Below, one piece after another: positions 55,101-63,543 of a DNA stretch of 64,000 nt. The notes beneath the pieces are model-generated. The model had not been told where the DNA came from and made no database searches. It saw nothing but the letters and a program-made list of their open reading frames with translations. The number at the start of each line of letters is the position of its first letter. The stretch's first letter is position 1. Made by a program: the position numbers and the translations under genes. The stretch comes from Engelhardtia mirabilis. GTDB taxonomy: Bacteria > Planctomycetota > UBA1135 > GCA-002686595. The stretch covers positions 3,348,001 to 3,412,000 of the forward strand of contig CP036296.1 in NCBI GenBank assembly GCA_007751255.1, read 5' to 3'.

Positions 55101-55660
55101 CCGGCGTTGGCAAGTTCGATCTGATTGCGCGACTGCCCGCCGATACGACGTCATTCACCGACATCGGGCTGCTCTGCGGACAGCCCTACGACTATCGGGT
55201 CGCGGCCCGGAACTGCGCCGGTGCCGCGGCCGCGACGATCGCCGCGGTGACAGACGGCTGCCAGAGTCTGGTGGGGGACGTCGCACAGCTCTCGCTCGCT
55301 TCCGGCGGGACCCAGAACCTGGCCTTGGAAGCCGGACCGACCTTGGCTGGCGCGATCTACCTCGTGCTCGGCTCGTTGAGTGGCACCGCTCCGGGGTTCT
55401 CCTTGGACGGCGTCGTGCTGCCGCTCAACGGCGACGACTACTTCCAACTGACCCTTCTGAGCGCTTCCGGCCCGCCGATCGTCAACTCACTCGGCGTGCT
55501 CGACGACTCGGGGAGGGGCACGGCGGACTTGGTCCTGCCTGCAGGCAGCGCTCCGACCTTGGTCGGGACCACGGCTCACCATGCCTTCCTGGTCATCGAT
55601 CCAGCGAGTGCGGCCGTGCGGTTCGCGAGCAACGCCGAGTCGGTGAGCCTGGTTCCCTAG
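52181..55660 (+). CDS. secreted beta-propeller di-heme cytochrome with C-terminal module
   Basis: A 1159-residue exported protein. Signal peptide (ATLAAFVLSVALPCGALTQ) leads to a YVTN-type seven-bladed beta-propeller interrupted by a Pro/Asn-rich insert (residues about 210-270). Two c-type heme sites follow: CGSCH (Cys501) and CATCH (Cys670), in the context of a peroxidase/MauG-like domain (LRNVFERTG). An EF-hand-like DRDEDGFLDRDEL, a FnIII-like domain (RLTWNDLAADETFYEVG) and the C-terminal module shared with the next protein complete it. It likely carries out extracellular electron transfer or oxidation; a substrate is not evident. Its stop overlaps the GTG start of the FG-GAP gene. Confidence 0.85.
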   Translation: MTTSNRSQLATLAAFVLSVALPCGALTQGSFVNWEHPHVHPLELTPSGVRLLAVNTADNRLEVFDASGGTLVPLWPIDVGVDPVSVRARNDTEAWVVNHVSDSISIVDLGTGELKWTLPTADEPADVVFAGTPLRAFVTCSQANLVQVFDPSNLALPPVEIALDAEEPRALAVSPGSDRVYVAIFESGNGTTVLGGDKVEETVPAGTLFPPNIVGEPFTPYGGQNPPPNSGSSFFPAQNPINPPPPRVSHVVKKDDQGRWMDDNGADWTQWVSGNDAPLSGRIVGWDVNDYDLAVIETSDLSVSYVRRLMNVDMALAVNPVDGRVTVVGTDAINEVRFEPNLTGIFLRVLAAFVDVDQAASSVVDMNAGHLDYSVGTLPQTERDKSIGDPRGIAWNAAGTRAYVTGMGSNNLIVLDSTGARVGLAPTIEVGEGPTGVVLHESAGRAYVLNKFEASISVVDLQSELETARVDFFDPSPLAIKLGRKHLYDTHKGSGLGHVSCGSCHVDSRLDRLVWDLGDPGGEMKSIAGQNLAAGLPVFSYETFEDWHPMKGPLQTQTLQDIIGKEPFHWRGDKFGIEDFNGAFVSLQGDDAVLSPTEMQEFEDFLATITFAPNPNRNFDNSLPTALDVSDHLATGRFHLPAGTPLPPGNAEIGLLRFRPPVLLSNNKACATCHTLPTGFGTDHTWDGTAFVPLPLGPLGESHTMLTASQTQAAHTVRVAPLRNVFERTGLSYNRVNNRSGVGIRHDGTIDAVERTISNPIFTGIDSDQDVANLVAFLMSFSGSELPLSDGTKPLEPPGPLSKDTHAGVGRQVTIESLATTSPEQLATIQTMQAMADQGRVGVVAKGRRAGEERGFTYVGADLWQSDRASELVSTAMLQSGATPQEKMVFVLVPLGTELRVGIDRDEDGFLDRDELDVAADPADPLSTPGACVAAIPAAPVNLAASSPDKFQIRLTWNDLAADETFYEVGRSVAGVGKFDLIARLPADTTSFTDIGLLCGQPYDYRVAARNCAGAAAATIAAVTDGCQSLVGDVAQLSLASGGTQNLALEAGPTLAGAIYLVLGSLSGTAPGFSLDGVVLPLNGDDYFQLTLLSASGPPIVNSLGVLDDSGRGTADLVLPAGSAPTLVGTTAHHAFLVIDPASAAVRFASNAESVSLVP

Positions 55661-57432
55661 TGCCCAGGTTCAGGCATTCGGTATCCCTTCCCGGGCTCCG
55701 ATCGCCGCAGGCGTCGTCGTACCTCCTCTCGCCCTGGCTCCTGGCGAGCCAGTTGGTTGCGGGGGTGTGGGGCGTCTCGCAGCCTGTGCTCGAGGACGAG
55801 GTGAAGATCAGCTCTCACTCAGGAGGCTTCGGGGGCCCCTTGGAAGACTTCGACTGGTTCGGGCGTTCCGTGGCCCATTTGGGCGACTTGGACGGCGACG
55901 GCTTCGGCGACTTGGCGGTCGGAGCCGTGCGCGCCGACACGGGAGGCATCGATCGAGGGGTGGTCTGGATCCTGTTCCTGGACGGAGCCGGTGGCGTCCG
56001 CGCGTCGGTCGAGATCGGCTCTGGCGTTGGTGGGTTCGCGGGCAGCCTGGCCGACGGCGATCGATTCGGTTCGGCCCTGGCCAACCTGGGCGATCTCGAC
56101 GGCGACGGGGTCTGCGATCTCGCGGTGGGAGCCAGGTTCGACAGCGACGGGGGCGCGAAGTCCGGAGCCGTCTGGATCCTGTTCTTGCGGCCGGACGGCA
56201 CTGTTCGAGCGCAGCAGAAGATCAGCGCGACCCAAGGAGGCTTGGGTCCCGGCCTGGACCCCGGTGATCGCTTCGGAGCGGCTGTCGCGTCGATTGGCGA
56301 CCTGGACGGTGACGGCGTGGCGGAGCTCGCGGTCGGCGCCCCCTACGACGGGGATGGCGGCGCTCGCAGCGGCGCCATTTGGATCCTGCACCTCACGCCC
56401 GGAGGGATGGTCGCCGGCAGGTCGAAGCTCAGCGCGACCTCCGGCTGGGCGGGCTCAGGCCTGGACCCGGGCGATTCCTTCGCCCGATCCCTCGCTGCCC
56501 TCGGCGACCTGGACGGCGATGGCACGCCGGACCTGGGCGCCGGTGCGATCGGCGACGACCAGGGAGGATCCAACGCCGGAGCGGTCTGGATCCTGTTCCT
56601 CGGCTCCGATGGCAGCGTGAGCGCGAGCACCAAGATCGCCAGTCAGACCGGTGGCTTCAGCGGTGCGCTGGATCCGGAGGACGTCTTCGGCCGCTCCTTG
56701 GCCGTGGTGGGGGACCTGGATGGCGACGGCGTCTCCGAGCTGGTGGTCGGCGCCGACCAGGACGACGACGGCGGCGTGAACGTCGGGGCCCTTTGGCTGC
56801 TCTTCTTGCAGCCCTCGGGAGTCGTCCGCGGCGAGCAGAAGTTGAGCGCCACCAGCGGCAACTTCAGCGGCGACCTCGACCCATTCGATCGATTCGCATT
56901 CTCGCTGGCCGCGATCGACGACCTCGACGGTGACGGGCGAGCCGAACTCGCCGTGGGCGCGGACGCGGACGACGACGGCGGACCCGATCGCGGCGCCGTG
57001 TGGATCCTGTCCCTGTGCCGTGAAAGCGATTGCCCCGTGCTCTGGTCGGACACGGCCACGGTTTCGCTTTCGGCCGGTGGCAACCAACTGCTGACCATGG
57101 AGACGGGCCCTGGCCTGGCCGGGTACCCCTATCTGCTGCTGGGCAGCCTCTCCGCGACCGGGCCAGGCCTGACCCTGGACGGCCACCACTTGCCACTGAA
57201 TCCCGATCCCTACTTCGAGCTCACGCTGATCGAGCCGTCCAGCTCACCACTGGTCGGCTCGTTCGGGGTGCTCGACGCCCAGGCGGAGGCGCCCGCGAGT
57301 TTCGCCCTCCCGCCGACGAGCGACCCGGCGCTGGCCGGGGTGGTGGCGCACCACGCGTTCGTGGTCTTCGACGCCTCGTCGCTCGAGGTCAAGGCGACGA
57401 GCAACGCCTTGGCCGTCAGCCTGAAACCCTGA
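55660..57432 (+). CDS. secreted six-repeat FG-GAP protein with shared C-terminal module
   Basis: A 590-residue exported protein that starts at GTG 55660, overlapping the cytochrome stop codon. After a hydrophobic lead ([21 protein letters not shown]) come six FG-GAP repeats of about 66 residues, each with [23 protein letters not shown] and a GAVWILFL strand, forming an integrin-alpha-like propeller with calcium loops (DGDG). The last 120 residues ([52 protein letters not shown]) are homologous to the end of the cytochrome. The pair probably locate to the same surface site. Confidence 0.85.
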   Translation: MPRFRHSVSLPGLRSPQASSYLLSPWLLASQLVAGVWGVSQPVLEDEVKISSHSGGFGGPLEDFDWFGRSVAHLGDLDGDGFGDLAVGAVRADTGGIDRGVVWILFLDGAGGVRASVEIGSGVGGFAGSLADGDRFGSALANLGDLDGDGVCDLAVGARFDSDGGAKSGAVWILFLRPDGTVRAQQKISATQGGLGPGLDPGDRFGAAVASIGDLDGDGVAELAVGAPYDGDGGARSGAIWILHLTPGGMVAGRSKLSATSGWAGSGLDPGDSFARSLAALGDLDGDGTPDLGAGAIGDDQGGSNAGAVWILFLGSDGSVSASTKIASQTGGFSGALDPEDVFGRSLAVVGDLDGDGVSELVVGADQDDDGGVNVGALWLLFLQPSGVVRGEQKLSATSGNFSGDLDPFDRFAFSLAAIDDLDGDGRAELAVGADADDDGGPDRGAVWILSLCRESDCPVLWSDTATVSLSAGGNQLLTMETGPGLAGYPYLLLGSLSATGPGLTLDGHHLPLNPDPYFELTLIEPSSSPLVGSFGVLDAQAEAPASFALPPTSDPALAGVVAHHAFVVFDASSLEVKATSNALAVSLKP

Positions 57433-57452
57433 GCGAGGGCACGGGCGCAGAC

Positions 57453-57458
57453 TAGAAT
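57453..57458 (+). promoter_or_regulatory. -10-like element for VF530 gene
   Basis: TAGAAT followed by CCG, 35 nt before the ATG at 57494. Identical hexamer to that of the ferritin-like gene. Confidence 0.4.
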
Positions 57459-57493
57459 CCGCGCCACAGTCCTGCGCTGCGCCACCACCCGCC

Positions 57494-57811
57494 ATGAACG
57501 AAGAGCAACCCAAGAACCCCCTCCACGGCATCACCCTGAAGGCCGTCGTCGAGGACCTGGTCGAGCGCTACGGCTGGGCCAACCTGAGCGAGCGCATCCC
57601 GATCCGCTGCTTCGAACTGGACCCGAGCATCCAGTCCAGCCTCAAGTTCCTGCGCAAGACCCCCTGGGCCCGCAAGAAGGTCGAACGCCTCTACGTCGCG
57701 AGCCTCCGCAAGCGCCAGCGCACCGCCCGACGAGCGGCGCTCGCGGCCGAAGCCCGGCAGGCGGGCGCGGCGGAGGGTCAACCCCCGACGCCGACCGAAG
57801 GACTCGAGTAG
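57494..57811 (+). CDS. VF530-family (DUF2132) DNA-binding-like protein
   Basis: A 105-residue small protein. The family signature is almost complete: [21 protein letters not shown], then [32 protein letters not shown]. The Vibrio fischeri VF530 structure is a small helical domain proposed to bind DNA. The last 30 residues are Ala/Arg-rich and disordered. No partner is evident. It is expressed from its own -10-like element and ends 236 bp before tRNA-Asn. Confidence 0.88.
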   Translation: MNEEQPKNPLHGITLKAVVEDLVERYGWANLSERIPIRCFELDPSIQSSLKFLRKTPWARKKVERLYVASLRKRQRTARRAALAAEARQAGAAEGQPPTPTEGLE

Positions 57812-57874
57812 GTTCCTGTCGCCCGCTCGCAGGACGAGTTCGGTCTGCGAGGTCCGTGGCGGTAGCGATGCCAC

Positions 57875-57911
57875 GACACAGCAGCGCCGAGACACAGCAG
57901 CGCCGAGACAC
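57875..57911. repeat. 16-bp tandem repeat
   Basis: The unit GACACAGCAGCGCCGA occurs twice exactly and then as a 5-bp partial copy. It lies in the 236-bp spacer before tRNA-Asn, which otherwise shows no gene. Confidence 0.6.
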
Positions 57912-58047
57912 CTGCCCGCACCGATTCCACCGGGCCGTCCGACGCCCATCGGGTCCATGCGGTCCGGCTCTTGGCCGCACTGCTTGCCGGGACAACTCGA
58001 CTTCCGTTCCGGGAGGACCCTCGGAAGGAGTAACGCCGTGGAAGAAG

Positions 58048-58123
58048 TGGCTCCCCGAGTAGGACTCGAACCTACGACCTAGCGGTTAACAGCCGCGCGC
58101 TCTACCAACTGAGCTATCGGGGA
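58048..58123 (-). tRNA. tRNA-Asn (GTT)
   Basis: A 76-nt cloverleaf on the minus strand. The acceptor stem pairs TCCCCGA with TCGGGGA, discriminator G and encoded CCA. The D-arm (GCTCAGTTGGTAGAGC), the T-arm with GTTCGAGTCC and the anticodon loop CTGTTAA (anticodon GTT) are intact. It reads AAC/AAT codons. Confidence 0.96.
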
Positions 58124-58160
58124 ACTCAGGCCGACTAGGGTAGGAATCGGCCAGGGGGAG

Positions 58161-60476
58161 TCAAGGCCCTGAGTGCGGTGCGCGAAAGGTGCCGGGGGCT
58201 GGGACGGAGGCGGCGGCCCGGGCGCCGGAGGGGTGTAGCAGCGCCACGGTCCAGAGGACCTCGCCGAGCGCGATGGCGGGGCCGCCGTCTTGCGGGCCAA
58301 GGCGCTGGATGAAGGCTGGCCATGGGGCGCGCGGCACGTCCGCAGCCCCCGGGGCGGCGCTGGGGTCCACGTGCAGGAGGCCGATCTCGAGCTGGAACAC
58401 GCCGTCCGGACCGGGGACGGCGGCAGCGTCCGCGAAGACTTCGATCGATCCCTGACGGGTCTTGAAGGAGATCGTGAGCCGAGCGGTGCGCGGCAGGATC
58501 CAGCCCGGCGGCAGGGTCACGCGGAAGGGCCCCGGCGGTCGCACCGGGTCGAGCTGGAGCTCCGACCCGATGCCCGGCCCCTCCAGGCCGAGTGGCGGGA
58601 GGGTCTCCAGCAGCCCTGCCCCGACGATGCCGGGTCCGCGGATCTCGATCGCCGCCAGGCCGCGGGCCAGCCGGAAGTCGATGCTGCGCGGCGCCTCCGA
58701 GGCCAGGTCTCGGCCCCCGGCTCCGAGCTCGGTCGGGGCAACCTCCACGCTTGTCGCCAGGCGGCGCCCGTCGTCGGTGATCCAGTCGACCTGAAACACG
58801 CCCGATTTCTCAACCTCCAGGCGCAGGCCCGCGAAGCCGCGGGTCGGGATCGGAGGGTCGAACCGGGTGGTCAGGGCTCCTGCGACCGGGGTCCAGGTCA
58901 GCTCGCGGTAGTGATCGAAGCCTTCAGACCAGGCCATCGTGTCGGTGCCGCGCACGACGAGGCGACGGGAGGCGCGAATTCGGTCGAGCTCCTCGAGCGG
59001 CGCATCGGATCCGACCTCGTCGCGCTGGACGTCGAGCAACCGCACCCTGCCCTGCAACAGGCTCGGGTCACCGAGGGCTTCGAGCAGTTGCTTCTCGCCG
59101 ACCACGTCCACGATGCGCGGACCTGCCCCGGACCGATGGGGCCCCAGCGGCGCCAGGAGTGCCCGGCCCAGGAGCGGGCCGACCTGGGCGATCCCACCCA
59201 TGTCGAAGGGCGGCCAATGCAGGATGAGCGTGTCGTTGGGTCCGAGCCCTGCACCAGCTTCGAGCAGAGACTCGAGTTGCTGGCCGCGCTCCGCCGCGGC
59301 GATCCCCTCGGTCTGCCGCACGTGACGTCCCAGGATCACGTCGACCAGGAGGGCAACTGCGAGAAGGGCCAGCCCGACGACTCGACTCGCCCGGCCTCGC
59401 GCCAAGGCCGCGGCGACGGCCAGCCCGCTCCACAGGGCCACGACGGCCAGGGGCAGGTAGGCGGCGCGGCCGAGGATGTTGGTCAGCTGCCCCTCGTAGA
59501 GCGTGCCCACGGGGGCGGTCACCGCGACCAGGGCGCCCGCGAGGGCGAGCCAGCGACGCGCCGCGCCCGGGGCCGCGACCAGGCCGCACAGCGCGATCGC
59601 CCCGATCCAACCGAGCGCGAGCTGCAGCGGGGTCGCCAGCTCGAAGAGGCCGGCCAACGCCGGCCGCACGTCGGCGAAGAGGGGATCGCGGTTCCAGGGC
59701 AGCAGCGCTTGACCCAGGGCTGCGACTCCCCGCACCAGGATCTGCGGCGCGTCCACCAACGTCGGCGGCGTGTGCTCGTCGTAGGTGGGCCGAAAGCTGC
59801 CCAGGTAGAGAATCCGCCCCAGGGCGCCGGCCAGGAACGCGCCTCCGATGGCGATCAGTTCGCGTCTTCGCCGTGCGGAGCGCGCGGGTAGCAGCAGGCA
59901 CCAGAGGGCCAACACCGGCGGTATCACCATGCCCGGCGTCTTGGACACCATGGCCAACCAACACAGCACCGCCAGCGCGGCCACGCCGCCCTCGCGCTCG
60001 CGGCCCGCGAGAAGCGCGCGCAGGGCCGCGACCCCGAACAGGGTCATCAGCAGGTCGCCCCAGGCGGAGGTCCACGAAAAGGCCTGGGCCGCGCCGTGGG
60101 CCAAGCCGAACAGCAGGGCGGCTATCAAGCCGGCGGCGCGAGCTCGGTGGGGGGCCAGCTTCGACGCCACGCTCGCCACGAGGGCCGTCACCACCAGGTG
60201 CAGAGTCAGGCCCACCACGTGGTAGCCGAACGCCCCGTGGGGCTCGGGCAGCGCGAATTCCAACACGCCCCACAGGAACCACAGGGGCCAGCGCAGGGCG
60301 AAGCGCGGGACGTGCTCACCGTCGGCCGCGAAACCCATCGAGAACAGCTCCCAGGGTCGGCCGAGCAGCGCGAAGTCGTCCACCTGGAAGGGCAGGTGGA
60401 GGACCCAGGCTTGGGCGATCGCGACCACGCCCAGGACCACGATCAGGAGCGGGTCGATTCGACGCAGGGCGTTCAT
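58161..60476 (-). CDS. GT-C-like polytopic membrane protein with C-terminal beta-domain
   Basis: A 771-residue protein with about ten transmembrane segments in the first 430 residues. The first loop has FQVDDFALLGRPWELF, with an Asp pair where GT-C glycosyltransferases keep their catalytic acids; SWTSAWGDLLMTLFG and NILGRAAYLP follow. The remaining 340 residues are soluble and beta-rich (GLRLEVEKSGVFQVDWITDDG, ARLTISFKTRQGSIEVFAD), probably extracytoplasmic. It resembles uncharacterised glycosyltransferase-type membrane proteins of Planctomycetota. Start ATG 60476 overlaps the stop of gluQ, so it is translationally coupled to that gene. Acceptor is unknown. Confidence 0.65.
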   Translation of the reverse strand: MNALRRIDPLLIVVLGVVAIAQAWVLHLPFQVDDFALLGRPWELFSMGFAADGEHVPRFALRWPLWFLWGVLEFALPEPHGAFGYHVVGLTLHLVVTALVASVASKLAPHRARAAGLIAALLFGLAHGAAQAFSWTSAWGDLLMTLFGVAALRALLAGREREGGVAALAVLCWLAMVSKTPGMVIPPVLALWCLLLPARSARRRRELIAIGGAFLAGALGRILYLGSFRPTYDEHTPPTLVDAPQILVRGVAALGQALLPWNRDPLFADVRPALAGLFELATPLQLALGWIGAIALCGLVAAPGAARRWLALAGALVAVTAPVGTLYEGQLTNILGRAAYLPLAVVALWSGLAVAAALARGRASRVVGLALLAVALLVDVILGRHVRQTEGIAAAERGQQLESLLEAGAGLGPNDTLILHWPPFDMGGIAQVGPLLGRALLAPLGPHRSGAGPRIVDVVGEKQLLEALGDPSLLQGRVRLLDVQRDEVGSDAPLEELDRIRASRRLVVRGTDTMAWSEGFDHYRELTWTPVAGALTTRFDPPIPTRGFAGLRLEVEKSGVFQVDWITDDGRRLATSVEVAPTELGAGGRDLASEAPRSIDFRLARGLAAIEIRGPGIVGAGLLETLPPLGLEGPGIGSELQLDPVRPPGPFRVTLPPGWILPRTARLTISFKTRQGSIEVFADAAAVPGPDGVFQLEIGLLHVDPSAAPGAADVPRAPWPAFIQRLGPQDGGPAIALGEVLWTVALLHPSGARAAASVPAPGTFRAPHSGP

Positions 60477-61453
60477 CGCTCGCCGCCTGCCCGCGAGGGG
60501 AGGAGTCGATCGGGGCGGAAGACAACCGGCTCGCGGCCCAGGCGCGCGGGGTCCCAACGGTCCAGCCAATCGCGGGCGCTGTGCCGCGCACCGCGCTCGC
60601 CCATGCCACAGGTCTGCGCCAGCCAGGCGATCAGATCCGTCGCCGCGACGCCCTGTTCGCGCAGCTCCGCCAAGGACGGGTCGCCGTCGCGCTTGGCAAG
60701 CCGTCGGCCGGCCGCGTCGACGACCAGGGGCAGGTGCATCCAGCGTGGCTCGCGGAGCCCGAGTCGCTGCTGCAGGATGGACTGGCGCACGGCGCTCGGC
60801 AGCAGGTCGTCGCCGCGCACGACCTCGGTGACGCCCTGGCGCCCGTCGTCGACCACCACCGCCAGTTGGTAGGCGATGGCCCCATCGCGGCGCACCAGGA
60901 GGAAGTCGCCGCACTCCTGCGCGGGCTCGGCCCGGAACTCGCCCGCCAAGGCGTCGTGGATCGCGAAGGACCCATCGGGGACCAAGAGCCGCACGCCGGC
61001 GGGCTGGCCACTCTCCGCCTCGGCCTCCGCGACGCTCGCGTAACGCCCCCGACAGGTGCCTGGGTAGCGCAGCTCGCCGCCCGTCGCGTGGGGGGCCGAG
61101 AGGGCGCTGCGGATGTCGGTCCGCGAGCACACGCAGGGGTAGGCGTCACCGGAGGCGAAGAGCCGCTCGACTGCCTGTTGGTAGGGGGTCAGATCCGTCG
61201 ACTGGAGCAGCTCGTCGTCCCAGTCGAGCCCGAGCCACTCGAGGTCGCGCCGCGCGGCGTCCGCGAACTCCGGGCGACAGCGGTCACCGTCGAGATCCTC
61301 GATCCGCAGGTGGATGCTCCCACCTTGGGTTCGTGCCGACCACCAGGCGGCCAAGAAGCTGCGAGCGTGGCCCAGGTGTAGGGGCCCAGTGGGGCTCGGG
61401 GCGAGGCGTCCGACAACCGTGGCGTCGTCGCGGAGCGTGGCGGGCGGGCCCAT
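60473..61453 (-). CDS. gluQ: glutamyl-Q tRNA(Asp) synthetase
   Basis: A truncated GluRS paralogue that attaches glutamate to the queuosine base of tRNA-Asp. HLGH (26-29) follows RLAPSPTGPLHLGH, and RIEDLDGDR matches the family. The zinc site is C107, C109, Y130 and C134. The KMSKS equivalent reads LAKRDGD. No anticodon-binding domain follows, as expected at 326 residues. ATG 61453 is preferred because TAACAT ends 7 nt upstream. The GT-C-like membrane gene overlaps its stop. Confidence 0.93.
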   Translation of the reverse strand: MGPPATLRDDATVVGRLAPSPTGPLHLGHARSFLAAWWSARTQGGSIHLRIEDLDGDRCRPEFADAARRDLEWLGLDWDDELLQSTDLTPYQQAVERLFASGDAYPCVCSRTDIRSALSAPHATGGELRYPGTCRGRYASVAEAEAESGQPAGVRLLVPDGSFAIHDALAGEFRAEPAQECGDFLLVRRDGAIAYQLAVVVDDGRQGVTEVVRGDDLLPSAVRQSILQQRLGLREPRWMHLPLVVDAAGRRLAKRDGDPSLAELREQGVAATDLIAWLAQTCGMGERGARHSARDWLDRWDPARLGREPVVFRPDRLLPSRAGGER

Positions 61454-61460
61454 CGTCGGA

Positions 61461-61466
61461 ATGTTA
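61461..61466 (-). promoter_or_regulatory. -10 element of leaderless gluQ promoter
   Basis: TAACAT followed by TCCG on the minus strand, ending exactly 7 nt before the gluQ ATG. No -35 or Shine-Dalgarno sequence is visible. Confidence 0.5.
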
Positions 61467-61635
61467 GCGCCGCGCAAGCCTCGACCGACGGTCAGCGTCC
61501 CGCGGTCGGCGCCCGCCTGGTCCGACCTCGCGCAACCGCTCCCATCGCCGACCTCCGTGACCCGTCGATCGGGTCGAATCGCAGTTCCGTGAGAACTAAG
61601 GGGAGCCAATCGTCCAACTTCGGCCGATAGAGACT

Positions 61636-63402
61636 ATGTTCCACCAGCCGATCGAAGCCCCCTGGGCCTCGGACTCGGCCCCAAGAGAGGCGGCAATGGC
61701 CGCCTCGGCCGCACTCAGCGGCCGCCGGCGCACGACAGGGCCCCCGACAGGGCCGCGCCGAGCACCCTTCCGATCGCTCCCATCTCTGTTGTGGGGAGCA
61801 GATCCAGGGCGATCGCCCGCCAACAGCGCGGCGACGCACAGCGAGACCGTTATTTCTCGACGTACATCCTCTGCCCGTCCGGCGACCACGCGCGGACCGG
61901 CAGCCCCTGACCAGCCCGCCGCCCCCGAGGGGCGCCCGGCGGCCAGCTTCGACTCCCTCGACCTCAGCCCGGAACTCTCCAAGGCCGTCACGGCCGCCGG
62001 GTTCACCGAACTGCGGCCGATCCAGGCCCACGCCCTGCCCCACGCCCTCGCCGGGCGCGATGTGCTGGGCCTGGCCCAGACCGGCACCGGCAAGACGGCG
62101 GCCTTCGCCTTGCCGATCCTGCAACGCCTCTTGGGCCGCCGGGCCAACGCCCCGCGCGCCCTGGTGGTCGCGCCGACCCGTGAGCTCGCGGCCCAAGTGC
62201 AGGCGGAGATCGCGCTGCTCGCGAAGTTCACGCCGCTGACCTCCATGTCGATCTTCGGCGGGGTTCCGATCCCGCGTCAGGTGCGAGCCCTGCGCTCCAA
62301 CCCGGACATCGTGGTGGCCTGCCCCGGAAGGCTCCTCGACCTGATGGGGCAAGGCGCCATCAAGTTGAACTGCGTGGAGGTGCTCGTCCTGGACGAGGCC
62401 GACCACATGTTCGACATGGGCTTCTTGCCCGACGTCCGCCGCATCCTGAAGGCGCTCCCGGAGCGTCGCCAGAACCTGCTCTTCTCGGCCACCATGCCGC
62501 GCGAGATCCGCAAGCTCGCCGACACGGTGCTGTTCAAGCCCGCAGTCGTCGAGCTCGCCAACGCGCGCCCGGCCGAGACCATCGCCCACTCCATCTACCA
62601 GATGACCGAGGGTGACAAGGTCGGTGCCACCGAGGCGCTCCTCGAAGGCGACGACTTCCGCTCGGCGATCGTGTTCCTGCGCACCAAGCGGCGGGCCAAG
62701 AAGCTCGCCGAACGCCTGGACGCCCGCGGCCACCGCGCCGTGGCCATGCAGGGCAACATGAGCCAACCCCAGCGCGAGCGCGCCCTGCGCGGCTTCCGCG
62801 ACGGGACCTTCGACGTGCTGGTGGCCACCGACATCGCGGCCCGCGGCCTCGACATCGCCGGCGTCAGCCACGTGATCAACTTCGACGTGCCCAACACGCC
62901 CGACGCCTACACGCACCGTATCGGCCGTACCGGCCGCTCGGAGCAGACGGGTCAGGCCTTCACCTTCGTCACCGCGGAGGACCACGACCAGGTGCGCCAG
63001 ATCGAGAAGCGCCTGGGTGCGCCGATCGACAAGCGCAAGCTCTCCGAGTTGGGGCACATCGAGAAGGCGACGTTGAAGGGCGCCACCGGACGCGGACGCA
63101 GCTCCGACGACGGCGGCTCGAGCCGAGGTAGTTCGGGCCGAGGTGGTCCGGGCCGTGGCGGTCCGAGTCGAGGCGCAGCGCCGCGCGGTCGCTCGACGCG
63201 AGCTGCGGGGCCCAGCGCTCCGCCGGCCCGCGCACCCGCGCGCAAGGTCTCCTCGACGGCCAAGGTCTCCAACGCCCCTGCCGCCGCTTCTCGCGGCGGC
63301 CCCGCCTTCGGCGTGGGCGTGCACGAGTCCTCCGGCGGCGGTCAACGGCGCCAGGACGGCGGCGGTGGACAACGCCCGCCGCGTCGTCGGCGCGGCGCCT
63401 GA
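61636..63402 (+). CDS. DEAD-box ATP-dependent RNA helicase
   Basis: RhlE-like RNA helicase, perhaps for ribosome assembly or RNA decay. Core motifs: Q-motif FTELRPIQAHALP, motif I AQTGTGKT (149-154 in T-G-T-G-K-T), Ia PTRELA, motif II DEAD (253-256), III FSATMP, and V/VI ATDIAARGLDI and HRIGRTGR. The tail of about 120 residues is Gly/Arg/Ser-rich (RGG-like), typical of RNA-binding. The first 100 residues before FDSLDLS are low-complexity and use codons with less GC at third positions than the core, so translation may start later (ATG 61696 or TTG 61789) and the upstream part may be a long leader. The gene is followed by a strong hairpin shared with the Lrp gene. Confidence 0.9.
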   Translation: MFHQPIEAPWASDSAPREAAMAASAALSGRRRTTGPPTGPRRAPFRSLPSLLWGADPGRSPANSAATHSETVISRRTSSARPATTRGPAAPDQPAAPEGRPAASFDSLDLSPELSKAVTAAGFTELRPIQAHALPHALAGRDVLGLAQTGTGKTAAFALPILQRLLGRRANAPRALVVAPTRELAAQVQAEIALLAKFTPLTSMSIFGGVPIPRQVRALRSNPDIVVACPGRLLDLMGQGAIKLNCVEVLVLDEADHMFDMGFLPDVRRILKALPERRQNLLFSATMPREIRKLADTVLFKPAVVELANARPAETIAHSIYQMTEGDKVGATEALLEGDDFRSAIVFLRTKRRAKKLAERLDARGHRAVAMQGNMSQPQRERALRGFRDGTFDVLVATDIAARGLDIAGVSHVINFDVPNTPDAYTHRIGRTGRSEQTGQAFTFVTAEDHDQVRQIEKRLGAPIDKRKLSELGHIEKATLKGATGRGRSSDDGGSSRGSSGRGGPGRGGPSRGAAPRGRSTRAAGPSAPPARAPARKVSSTAKVSNAPAAASRGGPAFGVGVHESSGGGQRRQDGGGGQRPPRRRRGA

Positions 63403-63461
63403 GCCCGGTCCGTCGCCAGGTTCCTGACCGCGAGTCGGGAACCGTGCGGCGGTGGATCAAG

Positions 63462-63498
63462 GTCGCCGCAAGGAGCAGGTTCTGCTCCCTGCGGCGAC
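63462..63498. terminator. bidirectional hairpin terminator
   Basis: GTCGCCGCA and GGAGCAG pair with their complements (16 bp, one mismatch) around a 3-nt loop in the 141-bp gap between the convergent helicase and Lrp genes. TTCTTCG follows on the plus strand. Confidence 0.75.
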
Positions 63499-63543
63499 TT
63501 CTTCGTGCATCGGGTGCTTCGCGGAACCGATCCTGCCGCAGCT

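Noticed and set aside
58161-61130. Single 989-residue protein
   Set aside because: The first 218 codons are a shadow over gluQ in another frame; the ATG at 60476 overlaps the gluQ stop and begins a normal membrane protein.
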